Positions 8,951 to 16,829 of a stretch of 52,444 nt of DNA are shown one piece after another. Numbering within the stretch: the first letter of the stretch is position 1; every line of letters starts with the position of its first letter. This stretch comes from DATJWY01 sp035500775 (GTDB lineage: Bacteria; Pseudomonadota; Alphaproteobacteria; Acetobacterales; Acetobacteraceae), in the NCBI GenBank assembly GCA_035500775.1, contig DATJWY010000133.1:1-52444 (forward strand), written 5' to 3'. Both the position numbers and the translations under genes were made by a program. The notes under the pieces are model-generated. The model did no database searches and had not been told where the DNA came from. It was given only the letters and a program-made list of their open reading frames with translations.

Positions 8951-9238
8951 GGTCAGCTCATCCTGAAAAAGGCCGCCAGGCGGGTGGAGGGATGGGGTCG
9001 CAGGCTCAGGCAGGCGTCAGTTCGGGCATGGTGACTTCACGCCGGTTTTCCCATCGGCGACGCAACCAGGTACCGCGGTGGTCCGAGAGCGCGACCGGCG
9101 AGCGCGAGGCATGGCACCCATGCTCTCCGCCCCGTCGCAAAGCTGTCCAACCGTCATGTCCGTTGCACCTCAGCGACCCGGGACGAACTCCGACCGGATC
9201 AGCGAAACCGCGCTCATACGCAATGATCACGATTAATC
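8951..9238. other. Long untranslated leader of the acyl-CoA dehydrogenase operon
   Basis: About 290 nt between the operon's first start codon and the best promoter. No convincing gene was found on either strand. A possible 74-codon minus frame (9006-9230) has no recognisable protein character and no good ribosome site. I searched by eye for a carrier-protein gene (DSL serine motif), which would be expected beside the amino acid:CP ligase, and saw none. Confidence 0.5.
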
Positions 9239-9266
9239 ATTTAATGCAACCCCAATTTCCTGTCAA
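9239..9266 (-). promoter_or_regulatory. Candidate sigma-70 promoter of the ACAD/ligase/wecBC operon
   Basis: Read on the minus strand: a perfect TTGACA (9266-9261), a 16-nt spacer and TTAAAT (9244-9239), in an AT-rich patch unlike the surrounding sequence. Transcription would start near 9232 and give a roughly 280-nt leader. The promoter lies outside the Tn3 element, so the operon keeps it despite the insertion. Confidence 0.5.
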
Positions 9267-9348
9267 ACTATATCTCGGCAAAAAAACGATCATTCGTGGA
9301 GGGCGACCCGCCTCCTGCGAGCGCCGCGGATGTGGTGGTTTGCCGTGC

Positions 9349-9353
9349 GGTCA
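9349..9353. repeat. Target-site duplication GGTCA, left copy
   Basis: The five bases GGTCA directly precede the left terminal inverted repeat and recur in direct orientation directly after the right one (27367-27371). Five-base duplications are the hallmark of Tn3-family transposition. Confidence 0.9.
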
Positions 9354-9391
9354 GGCCAGAACGAACGAAACGTCCGGATTTGACAGATAAG
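9354..9391 (+). repeat. Left terminal inverted repeat of the Tn3-family element
   Basis: 38 bp starting GGCCAGAACG and ending GACAGATAAG; a TAAG inner end and a 38-bp length are typical of Tn3-family repeats. Its reverse complement recurs at 27329-27366 with 35/38 identity. Confidence 0.9.
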
Positions 9392-9408
9392 GGGGCGAAG
9401 CAAGAACA

Positions 9409-9651
9409 TCATGCGGCCTTGCGGGTGATCTCGGGTGCGTTTCGGAGGGGTCTCAATCCGCCAGTGTTTTCCGCCATGCTCTCCTGGGCCGCCCAGGCAT
9501 GATCGCCGGTCAGGTTGACGTGCTCCCAGACGAGCGGGGAGAGGTGAGCCAACGGGTGATCCGGGACATCCTCGACCTGGCGCAGGATGGCGACGGCGTG
9601 TTCGAGATACCGCGTGTTCCACGGGATGATCGCGGTGACGAGCAGGTCCTC
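9409..9651 (-). pseudogene. tnpA: Tn3-family transposase, C-terminal fragment
   Basis: About 80 residues reading toward the left terminal repeat. They include TAIIPWNTRYLEHAV, LAHLSPLVWEHVNLTGDH and a final GLRPLR stretch, which is the conserved end of Tn3-family TnpA (usual ending ...LSPLGWEHINLTGDY...FRPLR). The rest of the protein, about 900 residues including the DDE core, is absent here. The upstream sequence switches to an unrelated context near 9651. This is a non-functional remnant that marks the element's tnpA end. Confidence 0.85.
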
Positions 9652-9664
9652 GCCGGCGGCGCGG

Positions 9665-9946
9665 AACCTGCACGGCCTGCTCGACAGCGTTCGGGCCGTC
9701 CGGGTGCCTGGGATCGAGCGGAGGCGAGAGGCCGCGGTGCCGCCAGCGGCGTTCGACACCATCGCCGCCCAGGGCCTGCGTATGACGGCGCAGCACATAC
9801 GCGACCTCGCCCAGCCTCGAGGCGCGGCCACCATCGTGGCCACCGTGCTGCGGTTGGAGGAGGAGCGAACCGACGCCACGCCGCTGATGTTCGACAAGCT
9901 GATCGGGACGCTCGCGCGTCGCGCCCAGCGTCACCTGCCCTCGATG
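9665..9946 (+). pseudogene. tnpA: Tn3-family transposase, N-terminal/middle fragment in opposite orientation
   Basis: The plus strand encodes a block with LRMTAQHIRDL, ATIVATVLRLEEERTDATPL and MFDKLIGTLARRAQRH. It matches the region after the DUF4158 domain of Tn3-family transposases, where the pattern RxTAQHL...RRATLVATVLE...TDAALDMFDRLIG is usual. It lies head-on to the C-terminal fragment (9409-9651), so at least one inversion or a second insertion is needed to explain the arrangement. There is no usable start codon context and it is not a functional gene. Confidence 0.75.
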
Positions 9947-10034
9947 CCGAGGTGGTTCCTTCCAAACCGGAGATTGTCGTTGCTCCGGGTTGAAGGGGCG
10001 TCCGCCACATCACCTCAGCAGGCAGCCGGGTTCG

Positions 10035-11645
10035 TCAGATCCGGGCGCGGATGATGTCTGCTGCGCGCTCGGCGATCATCGTGACGGCCGCGTTGATGTT
10101 GCCGCCAACCAGATCCGGCATGACCGAAGCGTCGATGACCCGCAATCCCTCCGCGCCGAGGACGCGCAGGTCGGGGCCGACCACGGACATGGCATCTGTC
10201 TCCGGTCCCATTCGGCACGTGCCGAGCGGATGATGCACCGTGATCGCGCTGCGCCGGACAAAGGCATCGAGGTCCGCATCCGACGTCACGTCGGGACCCG
10301 GAGCGATCTCGCGCTCGATGAAATGCGGCAGTGGCGCATGGCGCGCGACCTCACGGAACAGTCGCGTGCCGTCCCGCAGCGTCCGCCGATCCCGGTCGGT
10401 TGCCAGGAAGTTCTGGCGGATCCGGGGAAGGGCAAGCGGATCGGACGAGGCGAGCGTCACATCGCCGCGGCTTTCGGGCCGCAGCAGCACGATCCGGCAG
10501 GCAAAACCATCTTTGAAGGGCTTGCGGAACGGCAGGAAATACGCCGAAGCCCCGAATGGGGCGGCGGTCATCAGCAACTGGACATCGGGCAGCGCCACGT
10601 CGGGGCGGCTGCGCAGGAATGCCGTGACGCCGCCGGGCAGATCGGTGGCAAAGCCGCACCCGCGCAGATGGGCCGAGGCGAGTGAGAGCGCGATCCGGTC
10701 GGCCCGCATGGCGCGATGGAATGGCCCGGGCTCGCGGCGCGCGTAGGTCACGACTGAGGAAAGATGGTCCTGCAGGTTGCGCCCAACGCCCGGCAAGGCG
10801 ACGCGGACCGTGATTCCGTGCGCGCGGAGCTGAGCCGGCTCGCCGATGCCGGAGAGCATGAGCAACTGAGGCGAGTTGATCACCCCGCCGGCCAACAGCA
10901 CCTCGCACCGTGCGACCGCAATCCGGCGCTGGCCCCGGCACAGGTATTCGACCCCGGTTGCGCGGGTCCCCTCCAGCACCACCCGCGTCGCCTGGGCGGA
11001 CACACGTACGGTGATGCGCCTGCGCGGGAGCGCCGGCCGCAGATAGGCGGTAGCGTTGCTGCAGCGGCGGCCGTCGCGGATGGTGTATTGCAGGCGCGCG
11101 AAGCCTTCCTGCTGCGCGCCGTTGTAGTCCGTCGTGATCGGCTGCCCGGCGCGCCCGGCGGCTTCCAGGTAGCCTTCGACGAGCGGGTCCTGATAGCGGG
11201 CGAAGCGCGTCGTCAGTGGCCCGTCCCCGCCGCGGTATTCGCTCGCGCCGCCCTCCCAGCTTTCCTGTTTTCGGAAATACGGCAGCGCCTGTGCGTAGGA
11301 CCAGCCGGGCAGCCCATAGGACGCCCAGCGGTCATAGTCGGCCTGATTGCCACGTACATATGCCATCGCATTGGTCGAGGAGGAGCCGCCGATCACCTTG
11401 CCCCGGGCGCACTCGACGCGGCGACCGTCCACCGACGGCTCCGGCTCGGCGAAATACATCCAGTCATGATCCCGCCGCATCAGGATGCGCACCCAGCCGA
11501 GCGGGATGTGCAGCCATGGGTCACGGTCCCAGCCGCCGGCCTCCAGCACCAGGACCGAGATGTCCGGGTCCTCGGTCAGCCGGTTCGCCAGCACGCAGCC
11601 GGCCGAGCCGGCGCCGACGATGACGTAGTCGTAGCTCTCGTTCAT
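10035..11645 (-). CDS. GMC-family FAD-dependent oxidoreductase
   Basis: A 536-aa glucose-methanol-choline oxidoreductase. It has the FAD-binding motif DYVIVGAGSAGCVLANRL, the GMC signature ARGKVIGGSSSTNAMAYVRG, the second signature GGVINSPQLLMLSGIG, and a C-terminal catalytic His in ITVHHPLGTCRMG. The start at 11645 overlaps the aldehyde dehydrogenase stop by 4 nt (ATGA). The family oxidises primary alcohols to aldehydes. Two vitamin B6 enzymes, pyridoxine 4-oxidase and 4-pyridoxate dehydrogenase, are GMC proteins. Given the pyridoxal-degradation genes on the same transposon, I infer a hydroxymethyl-pyridine substrate, but a choline-type alcohol cannot be excluded. Confidence 0.9.
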   Translation of the reverse strand: MNESYDYVIVGAGSAGCVLANRLTEDPDISVLVLEAGGWDRDPWLHIPLGWVRILMRRDHDWMYFAEPEPSVDGRRVECARGKVIGGSSSTNAMAYVRGNQADYDRWASYGLPGWSYAQALPYFRKQESWEGGASEYRGGDGPLTTRFARYQDPLVEGYLEAAGRAGQPITTDYNGAQQEGFARLQYTIRDGRRCSNATAYLRPALPRRRITVRVSAQATRVVLEGTRATGVEYLCRGQRRIAVARCEVLLAGGVINSPQLLMLSGIGEPAQLRAHGITVRVALPGVGRNLQDHLSSVVTYARREPGPFHRAMRADRIALSLASAHLRGCGFATDLPGGVTAFLRSRPDVALPDVQLLMTAAPFGASAYFLPFRKPFKDGFACRIVLLRPESRGDVTLASSDPLALPRIRQNFLATDRDRRTLRDGTRLFREVARHAPLPHFIEREIAPGPDVTSDADLDAFVRRSAITVHHPLGTCRMGPETDAMSVVGPDLRVLGAEGLRVIDASVMPDLVGGNINAAVTMIAERAADIIRARI

Positions 11646-13126
11646 GCGGCGCGGGGCCGGCGGAGGCGGATATGAATGTTCTTCTCCCGCGTGAAGGCGA
11701 GCAGTTCGCCGAGACATTCCTCCCGCCCGATTCCCGACTGCTTCACGCCGCCGAATGGCGCGCCGAGGAAGTGGCGACCGACCTCGTTCACCCAGACGAA
11801 TCCGGCATCCACCGCGCCGGCCAGCCGGTGCGCCGTCTCCAGGTCGTCCGTCCAGATCGCGCAGGTCAGACCGTATTCCAGCGCGTTGACCGCATTGAGC
11901 ATGGCCGCCTCGTCGGACCAGCGCAGCACGGCGAGCACGGGGCCGAACACCTCCTCCCGCGCAAGCCGCATCTCCGGCGTCACGTCGGTGAATACCGTGG
12001 CGGGGGTGAACCAGCCGCCGGCGAGGGCCGGGTCCTCCGCGCCGCTGCCCCCGCCGCAGATCAGGCGCGCACCCTCCGCGCGGGCGGCGGCGATGTGGTC
12101 CTGCACCCGCGCCTGCTGGGCGGCGCTGATGAGGGCGCCCATCGTCGTCGCGGGATCGGTTGGCAGGCCGGGGCGGAAGCGGGCCACGTGATGCGGGATG
12201 CGCGCCACCACGGCGTCGTGGATCGCCTCATGGACGAAGGCGCGGCTGGTGGAGCCGCAGGACTGGCCGCACCAGGTGAAGTTCATCCCGGTCACCGCGG
12301 CGGCGGCCACCTCGTCCGGGTCGGCGTCGGCGCAGGCGATCAGGGCGTTCTTGCCGCCGAGTTCCAGCAGCACCGGCTTGAGCGTGTCCGCCGCGGCGCG
12401 CATCACCGCCCGCCCGGTCGGCACGCTGCCGACCAGCGTGATCATGGCAACGCCCGGATGCGCGGCGAGCGCCCCGGCCACGTCGCGGCCGCCTGGCAGC
12501 AGGTTGAACACGCCCGGCGGGAACAGCTTGCCGATCAGCTCGGCGAGCCGCAGAGCGGACAGCGGAGCCTGCTCGGGCGGCTTGATGATGACGGCGTTGC
12601 CGGCCGCCAGCGGCGCGGCAAGCTTGCCGGCCGCGAACAGCAGTGGATGGTTGAACGCGACAATGCGCGCCACCACGCCGAGCGGTTCGCGCACCGAGAA
12701 ATTGACCGCCTGCGGTCCCATCGGGATCGAGGCGCCTTTCATCTCGGTGACGAGGCCCGCGAAGAAGTCGAACAATGCCGCCGCGACCATGACGTCGCTG
12801 CCCATTTCCGCGACCGGATTGCCGCAGTCGGCGGCGTCCAGCATCGCCAGTTCCGTTGCGTGGCGTCGCAGCACCTCGGCCGCCGCGCGCAGCGTGCGGG
12901 CGCGTTCCAGGGGCGGGACGCTGCGCCAGAGCGCGAAGCCCTCGCGCGCCGCGGCCACGGCCGCATCCGCGTCCGCCGCCCGGCCCTCCGCCACGCGGGC
13001 CAGCAGCGCGCCGGTGGCGGGGTTGAGCACGTCGGTCCAGGACTCCGCATGCGGCGCGCGCCAGTCGCCGCCGTAGAACAGGGTGCGCTGCTCGGGCAGC
13101 ACGAGCGGATGAGCCGGGGCGTCCAT
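11642..13126 (-). CDS. NAD(P)-dependent aldehyde dehydrogenase
   Basis: A 494-aa member of the ALDH superfamily with VVARIVAFNHPLLFAAGKLAAP, the glycine-rich ITLVGSVPTGRAV, the Glu motif LELGGKNALIA and the nucleophilic Cys in FTWCGQSCGSTSR. It ends ALEYGLTCAIWTDDLETAH...GGVKQSGIGREEC, like betaine-aldehyde-type enzymes. It overlaps the GMC gene by 4 nt, so an alcohol-to-acid pair is likely: the GMC enzyme makes the aldehyde and this one makes the carboxylate. It starts 14 nt after the transporter binding-protein gene. The substrate is not readable; a pyridine carbaldehyde is inferred from context. Confidence 0.92.
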   Translation of the reverse strand: MDAPAHPLVLPEQRTLFYGGDWRAPHAESWTDVLNPATGALLARVAEGRAADADAAVAAAREGFALWRSVPPLERARTLRAAAEVLRRHATELAMLDAADCGNPVAEMGSDVMVAAALFDFFAGLVTEMKGASIPMGPQAVNFSVREPLGVVARIVAFNHPLLFAAGKLAAPLAAGNAVIIKPPEQAPLSALRLAELIGKLFPPGVFNLLPGGRDVAGALAAHPGVAMITLVGSVPTGRAVMRAAADTLKPVLLELGGKNALIACADADPDEVAAAAVTGMNFTWCGQSCGSTSRAFVHEAIHDAVVARIPHHVARFRPGLPTDPATTMGALISAAQQARVQDHIAAARAEGARLICGGGSGAEDPALAGGWFTPATVFTDVTPEMRLAREEVFGPVLAVLRWSDEAAMLNAVNALEYGLTCAIWTDDLETAHRLAGAVDAGFVWVNEVGRHFLGAPFGGVKQSGIGREECLGELLAFTREKNIHIRLRRPRAA

Positions 13127-13140
13127 CGGCTGCGCTCCGC

Positions 13141-14172
13141 CTAGCGCCGCAGCGGCTTGGCGTCGGTCAGGAATGTCATGTCGAACCCACCCTCGGTCTT
13201 GGCGGGATCGGCAAGCCCGCCCCCGTAGTCGTGCAGCATCTTCGCGGTCGCCGCCCAGCGCGCGCTGTCGATCCAGCCGATCCCGTGCGCTTTGGTGTCC
13301 GGGCTGAAAAAGGTGCTGGCGAGGTCCGCCTTGAGCTGTGCGAGCAGGACACCGGCCTTGCCGGCGTATTCCGGGTTCGCCGCGACGGTGATCTTCACCG
13401 CGCCCTCCGGGTCCTCCACGACGCTGCGGAAGGCTTCGAGATATGCCTTGGTGAACCGCCGCACGAGGTCGGGGTGGTCGTGGATCATGCGGGCCGAGGT
13501 GAACAGGCCGGACCCGTAGGCCACGTAGCCGGCATCGGCACCGAGCAGCACGGAGAGGGAGCCGGGACCGCCGGCCTTCGCCTCAAGCTCCGGCACCTCC
13601 GCATCGACATAGCCCGGCACGACATCGACCCGGCCAAGCAGCAGGAAATTCTCGTAGGGGTGGCTCATCGTGCTCTGCTTGATCTCGGCGAGCGACATGC
13701 CGTTGGCGCCGAGCAGCGCCTTGAGGAACACGTAGGTCGAGCCGGTCGGATCGACGCCGACGTTCAGCCCCTTCAGGTCGGTGACGTGCCTGAGCTGGTG
13801 CGTCTTGGCCAGCGCGATCATCGCCAGCGGACTTGCCTGGTTGGTCGCGACCAGCGCCACGTCCGGCACGTCGCGGCCGCGCCCGACCATCAGGGTCGGC
13901 AGGTCGGCGAAGCCGAACTGCGCATTGCCGTTGGCGACGAGGCGCAGCGCGTCGCCCGAGCCGGTGCCGCGGCGGATCGCGGTCACGTCGATGCCGTTTT
14001 CGCGGAAGAAGCCCTTGTCCCGCGCGACGAAGAACAGCGCATGGTCGCCGCGCACCACCCAGTCGAGCTGCACGCTCGCCTGGTCGGCGGCACGGGCGTG
14101 TGGCGCGGCTGCCAGGCCGAGGCCGATGGCAGCGGCGAGTATCGTCAGGCGACGGCGCAGACTGTCACGCAT
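13141..14172 (-). CDS. ABC transporter substrate-binding protein, NMT1/THI5/SsuA type
   Basis: A 343-aa protein with a cleavable signal peptide (LTILAAAIGLGLAAAPHARA then ADQASV). The mature part starts VQLDWVVRGDHALFFVARDKG, typical of the NMT1/THI5-like binding proteins of SsuABC-type importers. The start at 14172 has GGAG upstream; the longer frame from 14208 enters the permease gene. Its operon neighbours are the permease and ATPase. Known ligands of this fold include sulfonates, taurine, nitrate and HMP-type pyrimidines. A pyridine or aromatic acid ligand would fit the operon (inference). Confidence 0.9.
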   Translation of the reverse strand: MRDSLRRRLTILAAAIGLGLAAAPHARAADQASVQLDWVVRGDHALFFVARDKGFFRENGIDVTAIRRGTGSGDALRLVANGNAQFGFADLPTLMVGRGRDVPDVALVATNQASPLAMIALAKTHQLRHVTDLKGLNVGVDPTGSTYVFLKALLGANGMSLAEIKQSTMSHPYENFLLLGRVDVVPGYVDAEVPELEAKAGGPGSLSVLLGADAGYVAYGSGLFTSARMIHDHPDLVRRFTKAYLEAFRSVVEDPEGAVKITVAANPEYAGKAGVLLAQLKADLASTFFSPDTKAHGIGWIDSARWAATAKMLHDYGGGLADPAKTEGGFDMTFLTDAKPLRR

Positions 14173-14188
14173 GGGGATGCTCCATCGG

Positions 14189-14962
14189 TCAGGGGTCGTG
14201 CCCGGCAATTCGCGCCGTGCGGTCGAACTTCGCGGCCCAGGGAACGGCGAGACGTTCGAGGATTTCGATCAGATAGTAGAAGACGATGCCGAGCAACGAC
14301 ACTTCCACCAGCGCCGCAAACACCGTCGGCGCATCAAGCTGCGACGAGGCGAACTGGATGACGTAGCCGAGGCCCGCCGAGGCGCCCGAGAATTCACCGA
14401 CGATCGCGCCGATGACGCTGAACGTGATGGCGATCTTCAGGCCGGCCATGAGTTGCGGCAGCGCGTGCGGCACCTGCACGCGCCAGAGGATTTCCGATCG
14501 ACGCGCGCCGACTGACCGCATCAGGGAGACGAGCGAGCGGTCCACCGACTCCAGCCCCGCGAGCATGCTGAGCGCCACCGGAAAGAATGCGATCACCACG
14601 ATCAGCGCCACCTTGGGCATCAGGTCGTACCCGAACCACAGTACGAAGATCGGGGCGAGCGCCACCTTGGGGACGGTCTGGAACAGCACGACGAGCGGAT
14701 AGAGCGCGCGGCCGAAGCGCGCGAACCGTTCGATGACCAGCGCAACCGCGGCACCCACAAGGGCGGACAGCAAAAAGCCCACGGAGATTTCCACCGCGGT
14801 CGTGCCCGCGGCGTGCAGCAGGAGGCCCTGGTGATCGACCAGCACCGCGGCGATACTGCTCGGCGCCGGCAGCACAAAGCTCTGCACGGAGAGCAATCGC
14901 ACAATCCCTTCCCACAGGCCGAGCAGCACGACCGTCAGCAGCAGCGTGGGCAGCAGCATCAT
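14189..14962 (-). CDS. ABC transporter permease, SsuC/TauC type
   Basis: A 257-aa inner-membrane protein with about six transmembrane helices and the EAA-loop region LMRSVGARRSEILWRVQVPHA. It begins MMLLPTLLLTVVLLGLWEGI and contains the family's LFQTVPKVALAPIFVLWFG. Its ATG at 14962 overlaps the ATPase stop by 4 nt (ATGA), and it ends 16 nt before the binding-protein start. It forms the channel of the NMT1-type importer in this catabolic operon. Confidence 0.92.
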   Translation of the reverse strand: MMLLPTLLLTVVLLGLWEGIVRLLSVQSFVLPAPSSIAAVLVDHQGLLLHAAGTTAVEISVGFLLSALVGAAVALVIERFARFGRALYPLVVLFQTVPKVALAPIFVLWFGYDLMPKVALIVVIAFFPVALSMLAGLESVDRSLVSLMRSVGARRSEILWRVQVPHALPQLMAGLKIAITFSVIGAIVGEFSGASAGLGYVIQFASSQLDAPTVFAALVEVSLLGIVFYYLIEILERLAVPWAAKFDRTARIAGHDP

Positions 14963-15813
14963 GCTGCATCCCCCGGCCGGCCGTGCCGCAGGCTGGCACG
15001 CAGCCGGGCTGCAGCGCGGGTGAAGGCGGGGTCGGCGTAGCTCGCCTCGGTGCGCGGGCGCGGCAGGGTGATGGGCAGGATCTCGACAATGCGCGCGGGG
15101 TTCGCCGCCATGACGTGCACACGCGTCGAGAGCAGCACCGCCTCGTCGATCGCGTGCGTGACCAGGATCGCGGTCTTGCCGGTGCGCTGCCAGAGATCGA
15201 GCACGAAGTCGCTCATCTCCTCGCGGGTGATGGCGTCGAGCGCGCCGAACGGCTCGTCCATCATCAGCACTTCGGGGTCGAGTGCGAGCGCCCGCGCGAT
15301 CGCCACCCGCTGCTTCATGCCGCCCGACAACTGGCCCGGCAGCCGCTCGGCGGCATGGTCGAGACCGACGAGGCGCAGCATTTCGTGCGCCCGTTCGCGC
15401 AGTTCGGAGCGACGCAGGCCGCGGTCGGCGATGCTGAGCAGGAAGGCGACGTTGTCGAGCGCGGTCTTCCACGGCAGCAACGTCGGTTCCTGGAACACGA
15501 GGCCGATGCGCCGCTGCCGCGCCGCCTCCGCGGGCCGCAGGCCGGCGACCTGCACGCGGCCTTCGCTCGGCGGCAGCAGGCCGCTCAGCACCTTCAGCAG
15601 CGTGCTCTTGCCGCAGCCGGACGGGCCGATCAGCGAGACGAACTCGCCGCGTGCAATCGCGAGGTCGATCCCCTGCAGCACGCGGATGCCGCGGGTGCGG
15701 CCACGCCCGGGGTAATCGACGGCGACGTTCTCGGCGAGGATGACCGGCGCCGCGCCGGCGGCGGCGGAGACAGGGGCGGGGGCAGCGGCGGCCATGGACA
15801 TCGCGTGCCGCAC
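14959..15813 (-). CDS. ABC transporter ATP-binding protein, SsuB/TauB type
   Basis: A 284-aa ATPase with Walker A GPSGCGKSTLLK, Q-loop LVFQEPTLLPW, signature LSGGMKQRVAIARAL, Walker B VLMMDEPFGALD and an H-loop in ILVTHAIDEA. An Ala/Pro-rich N-terminal extension of about 30 residues precedes the domain, so the true start could be one of several in-frame Met codons near 15813-15795. It is coupled to the permease by a 4-nt overlap and lies 13 nt after the GST gene. It powers the operon's importer. Confidence 0.92.
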   Translation of the reverse strand: MRHAMSMAAAAPAPVSAAAGAAPVILAENVAVDYPGRGRTRGIRVLQGIDLAIARGEFVSLIGPSGCGKSTLLKVLSGLLPPSEGRVQVAGLRPAEAARQRRIGLVFQEPTLLPWKTALDNVAFLLSIADRGLRRSELRERAHEMLRLVGLDHAAERLPGQLSGGMKQRVAIARALALDPEVLMMDEPFGALDAITREEMSDFVLDLWQRTGKTAILVTHAIDEAVLLSTRVHVMAANPARIVEILPITLPRPRTEASYADPAFTRAAARLRASLRHGRPGDAA

Positions 15814-15826
15814 CCGCCTGCTCCCC

Positions 15827-16423
15827 TCAGCCGGCCGCCACAGCGGTCTGGAAGGCGGGGCGTTCCATCAGCCGGTCGCGCCATGCGGACAGATTCGGCA
15901 TGGCCGGCATGGCGAACGGGAAGCCGAGACAGCGCTTCGCGACCGGGCCGAGCGCGACATCGGCCAGACTCATCGTCTCGCCGGCAATCCACGGGCGATC
16001 CGCCAGCACCGCCTCCAGCACCGCCATTTCCGCGGCGAGATCGGTGCCGGCCTGAGCCGACCGCTCTGCCTCCGGCTTGCGGGACTCGCGAAATGCCACG
16101 AGGAACAGTGGATTGAGCGAGGCGAGCATCCAGTCCATCCAGCGCTCCGGCTGCGTGCGTGCGGCGAGGTCGGCGGGATAGAGGTCGCTGCCGGTCTTGG
16201 CGGCGAGATAGCGCAGGATGGTGTGCGACTCCCAGATCGCGAGATCGCCGTCGAGCAGCGTCGGCACCTTTCGCGTCGGGTTGAGCCTGCCGTATTCCGG
16301 CGTCTGCGTGTTGTTGAACTGCCGCCCGTAGTCCTCCCGCTCATAAGGGAGCTTCAGTTCCTCGAGAAGGAAGATCACCTTCTGGACGTTGCCGGAGGTG
16401 GCTCGGCCAAGCAGTCGCAGCAT
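15827..16423 (-). CDS. Glutathione S-transferase family protein
   Basis: A 198-aa protein with a thioredoxin-fold N-terminal domain (LLGRATSGNVQKVIFLLEEL, NPTRKVPTL with the cis-Pro, and ESHTILRYLA for glutathione Glu-Ser binding). The helical C-terminal domain includes WIAGETMSLADVAL. The length is normal. Ser in ATSGNVQK is the probable catalytic residue. In aromatic catabolism, GST-fold enzymes isomerise ring-cleavage products such as maleylpyruvate. Being only two genes from a gentisate-dioxygenase-like gene, an isomerase role is plausible; a plain detoxifying GST is the alternative. Confidence 0.9.
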   Translation of the reverse strand: MLRLLGRATSGNVQKVIFLLEELKLPYEREDYGRQFNNTQTPEYGRLNPTRKVPTLLDGDLAIWESHTILRYLAAKTGSDLYPADLAARTQPERWMDWMLASLNPLFLVAFRESRKPEAERSAQAGTDLAAEMAVLEAVLADRPWIAGETMSLADVALGPVAKRCLGFPFAMPAMPNLSAWRDRLMERPAFQTAVAAG

Positions 16424-16438
16424 GCTGTCAGTCCCTGA

Positions 16439-16825
16439 TCACGTGTGCGCCGTTTGCGGCTTGTAGGCGATACAGTCCATCTCGATGCGCGTGGAGATCA
16501 CCGCGCGCGCCTCGACGGTCGTGCGCGCGAGCCGGCCGTCCGGAAAATACTCCTTGAAGACGCCGTTGTAGCGGCCGAAATCGCGCGTGTCCTCAAGATA
16601 GGTGGTGATCTTCACCACGTCGGCGAGCGAGCAGCCGGCCGCGGTGAGCGCGCGCCGCAGCGCCTCGATCGTGGCGCGCGTCTCCTGCTCGATCGTGCCC
16701 GAGACCATCACGCCGTTCTCGTCCTTGCCGACCTGGCCTGAGACGAACACGAAGTCTCCGGCCCTCACCGCCGGGTGGAACGGCAGGTTCGGATTCTTCG
16801 GGCCGTACGCCTCGATCCCGCTCAT
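16439..16825 (-). CDS. RidA/YjgF-family enamine/imine deaminase
   Basis: A 128-aa protein with the RidA fold. It has GDFVFVSGQVG, IEALRRALTAAGCSLADVVKITTYLED, the Arg-bearing LARTTVEAR and a C-terminal IEMDCIAYK. The family hydrolyses reactive enamines and imines, and one branch contains 2-aminomuconate deaminase. The start at 16825 was preferred over 16864, which would run into the LVIVD gene. The gap to the LVIVD gene is only 4 nt and to the GST gene 15 nt. In a pathway that opens a pyridine ring, the ring nitrogen would emerge as an enamine, which makes this a sensible partner (inference). Confidence 0.93.
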   Translation of the reverse strand: MSGIEAYGPKNPNLPFHPAVRAGDFVFVSGQVGKDENGVMVSGTIEQETRATIEALRRALTAAGCSLADVVKITTYLEDTRDFGRYNGVFKEYFPDGRLARTTVEARAVISTRIEMDCIAYKPQTAHT

Positions 16826-16829
16826 CGCT

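Noticed and set aside
9006..9230. Possible small carrier-protein gene upstream of the ACAD gene
   Set aside because: The 74-codon frame lacks a D-S-L phosphopantetheine motif and any ACP-like helices; no other frame fits either.
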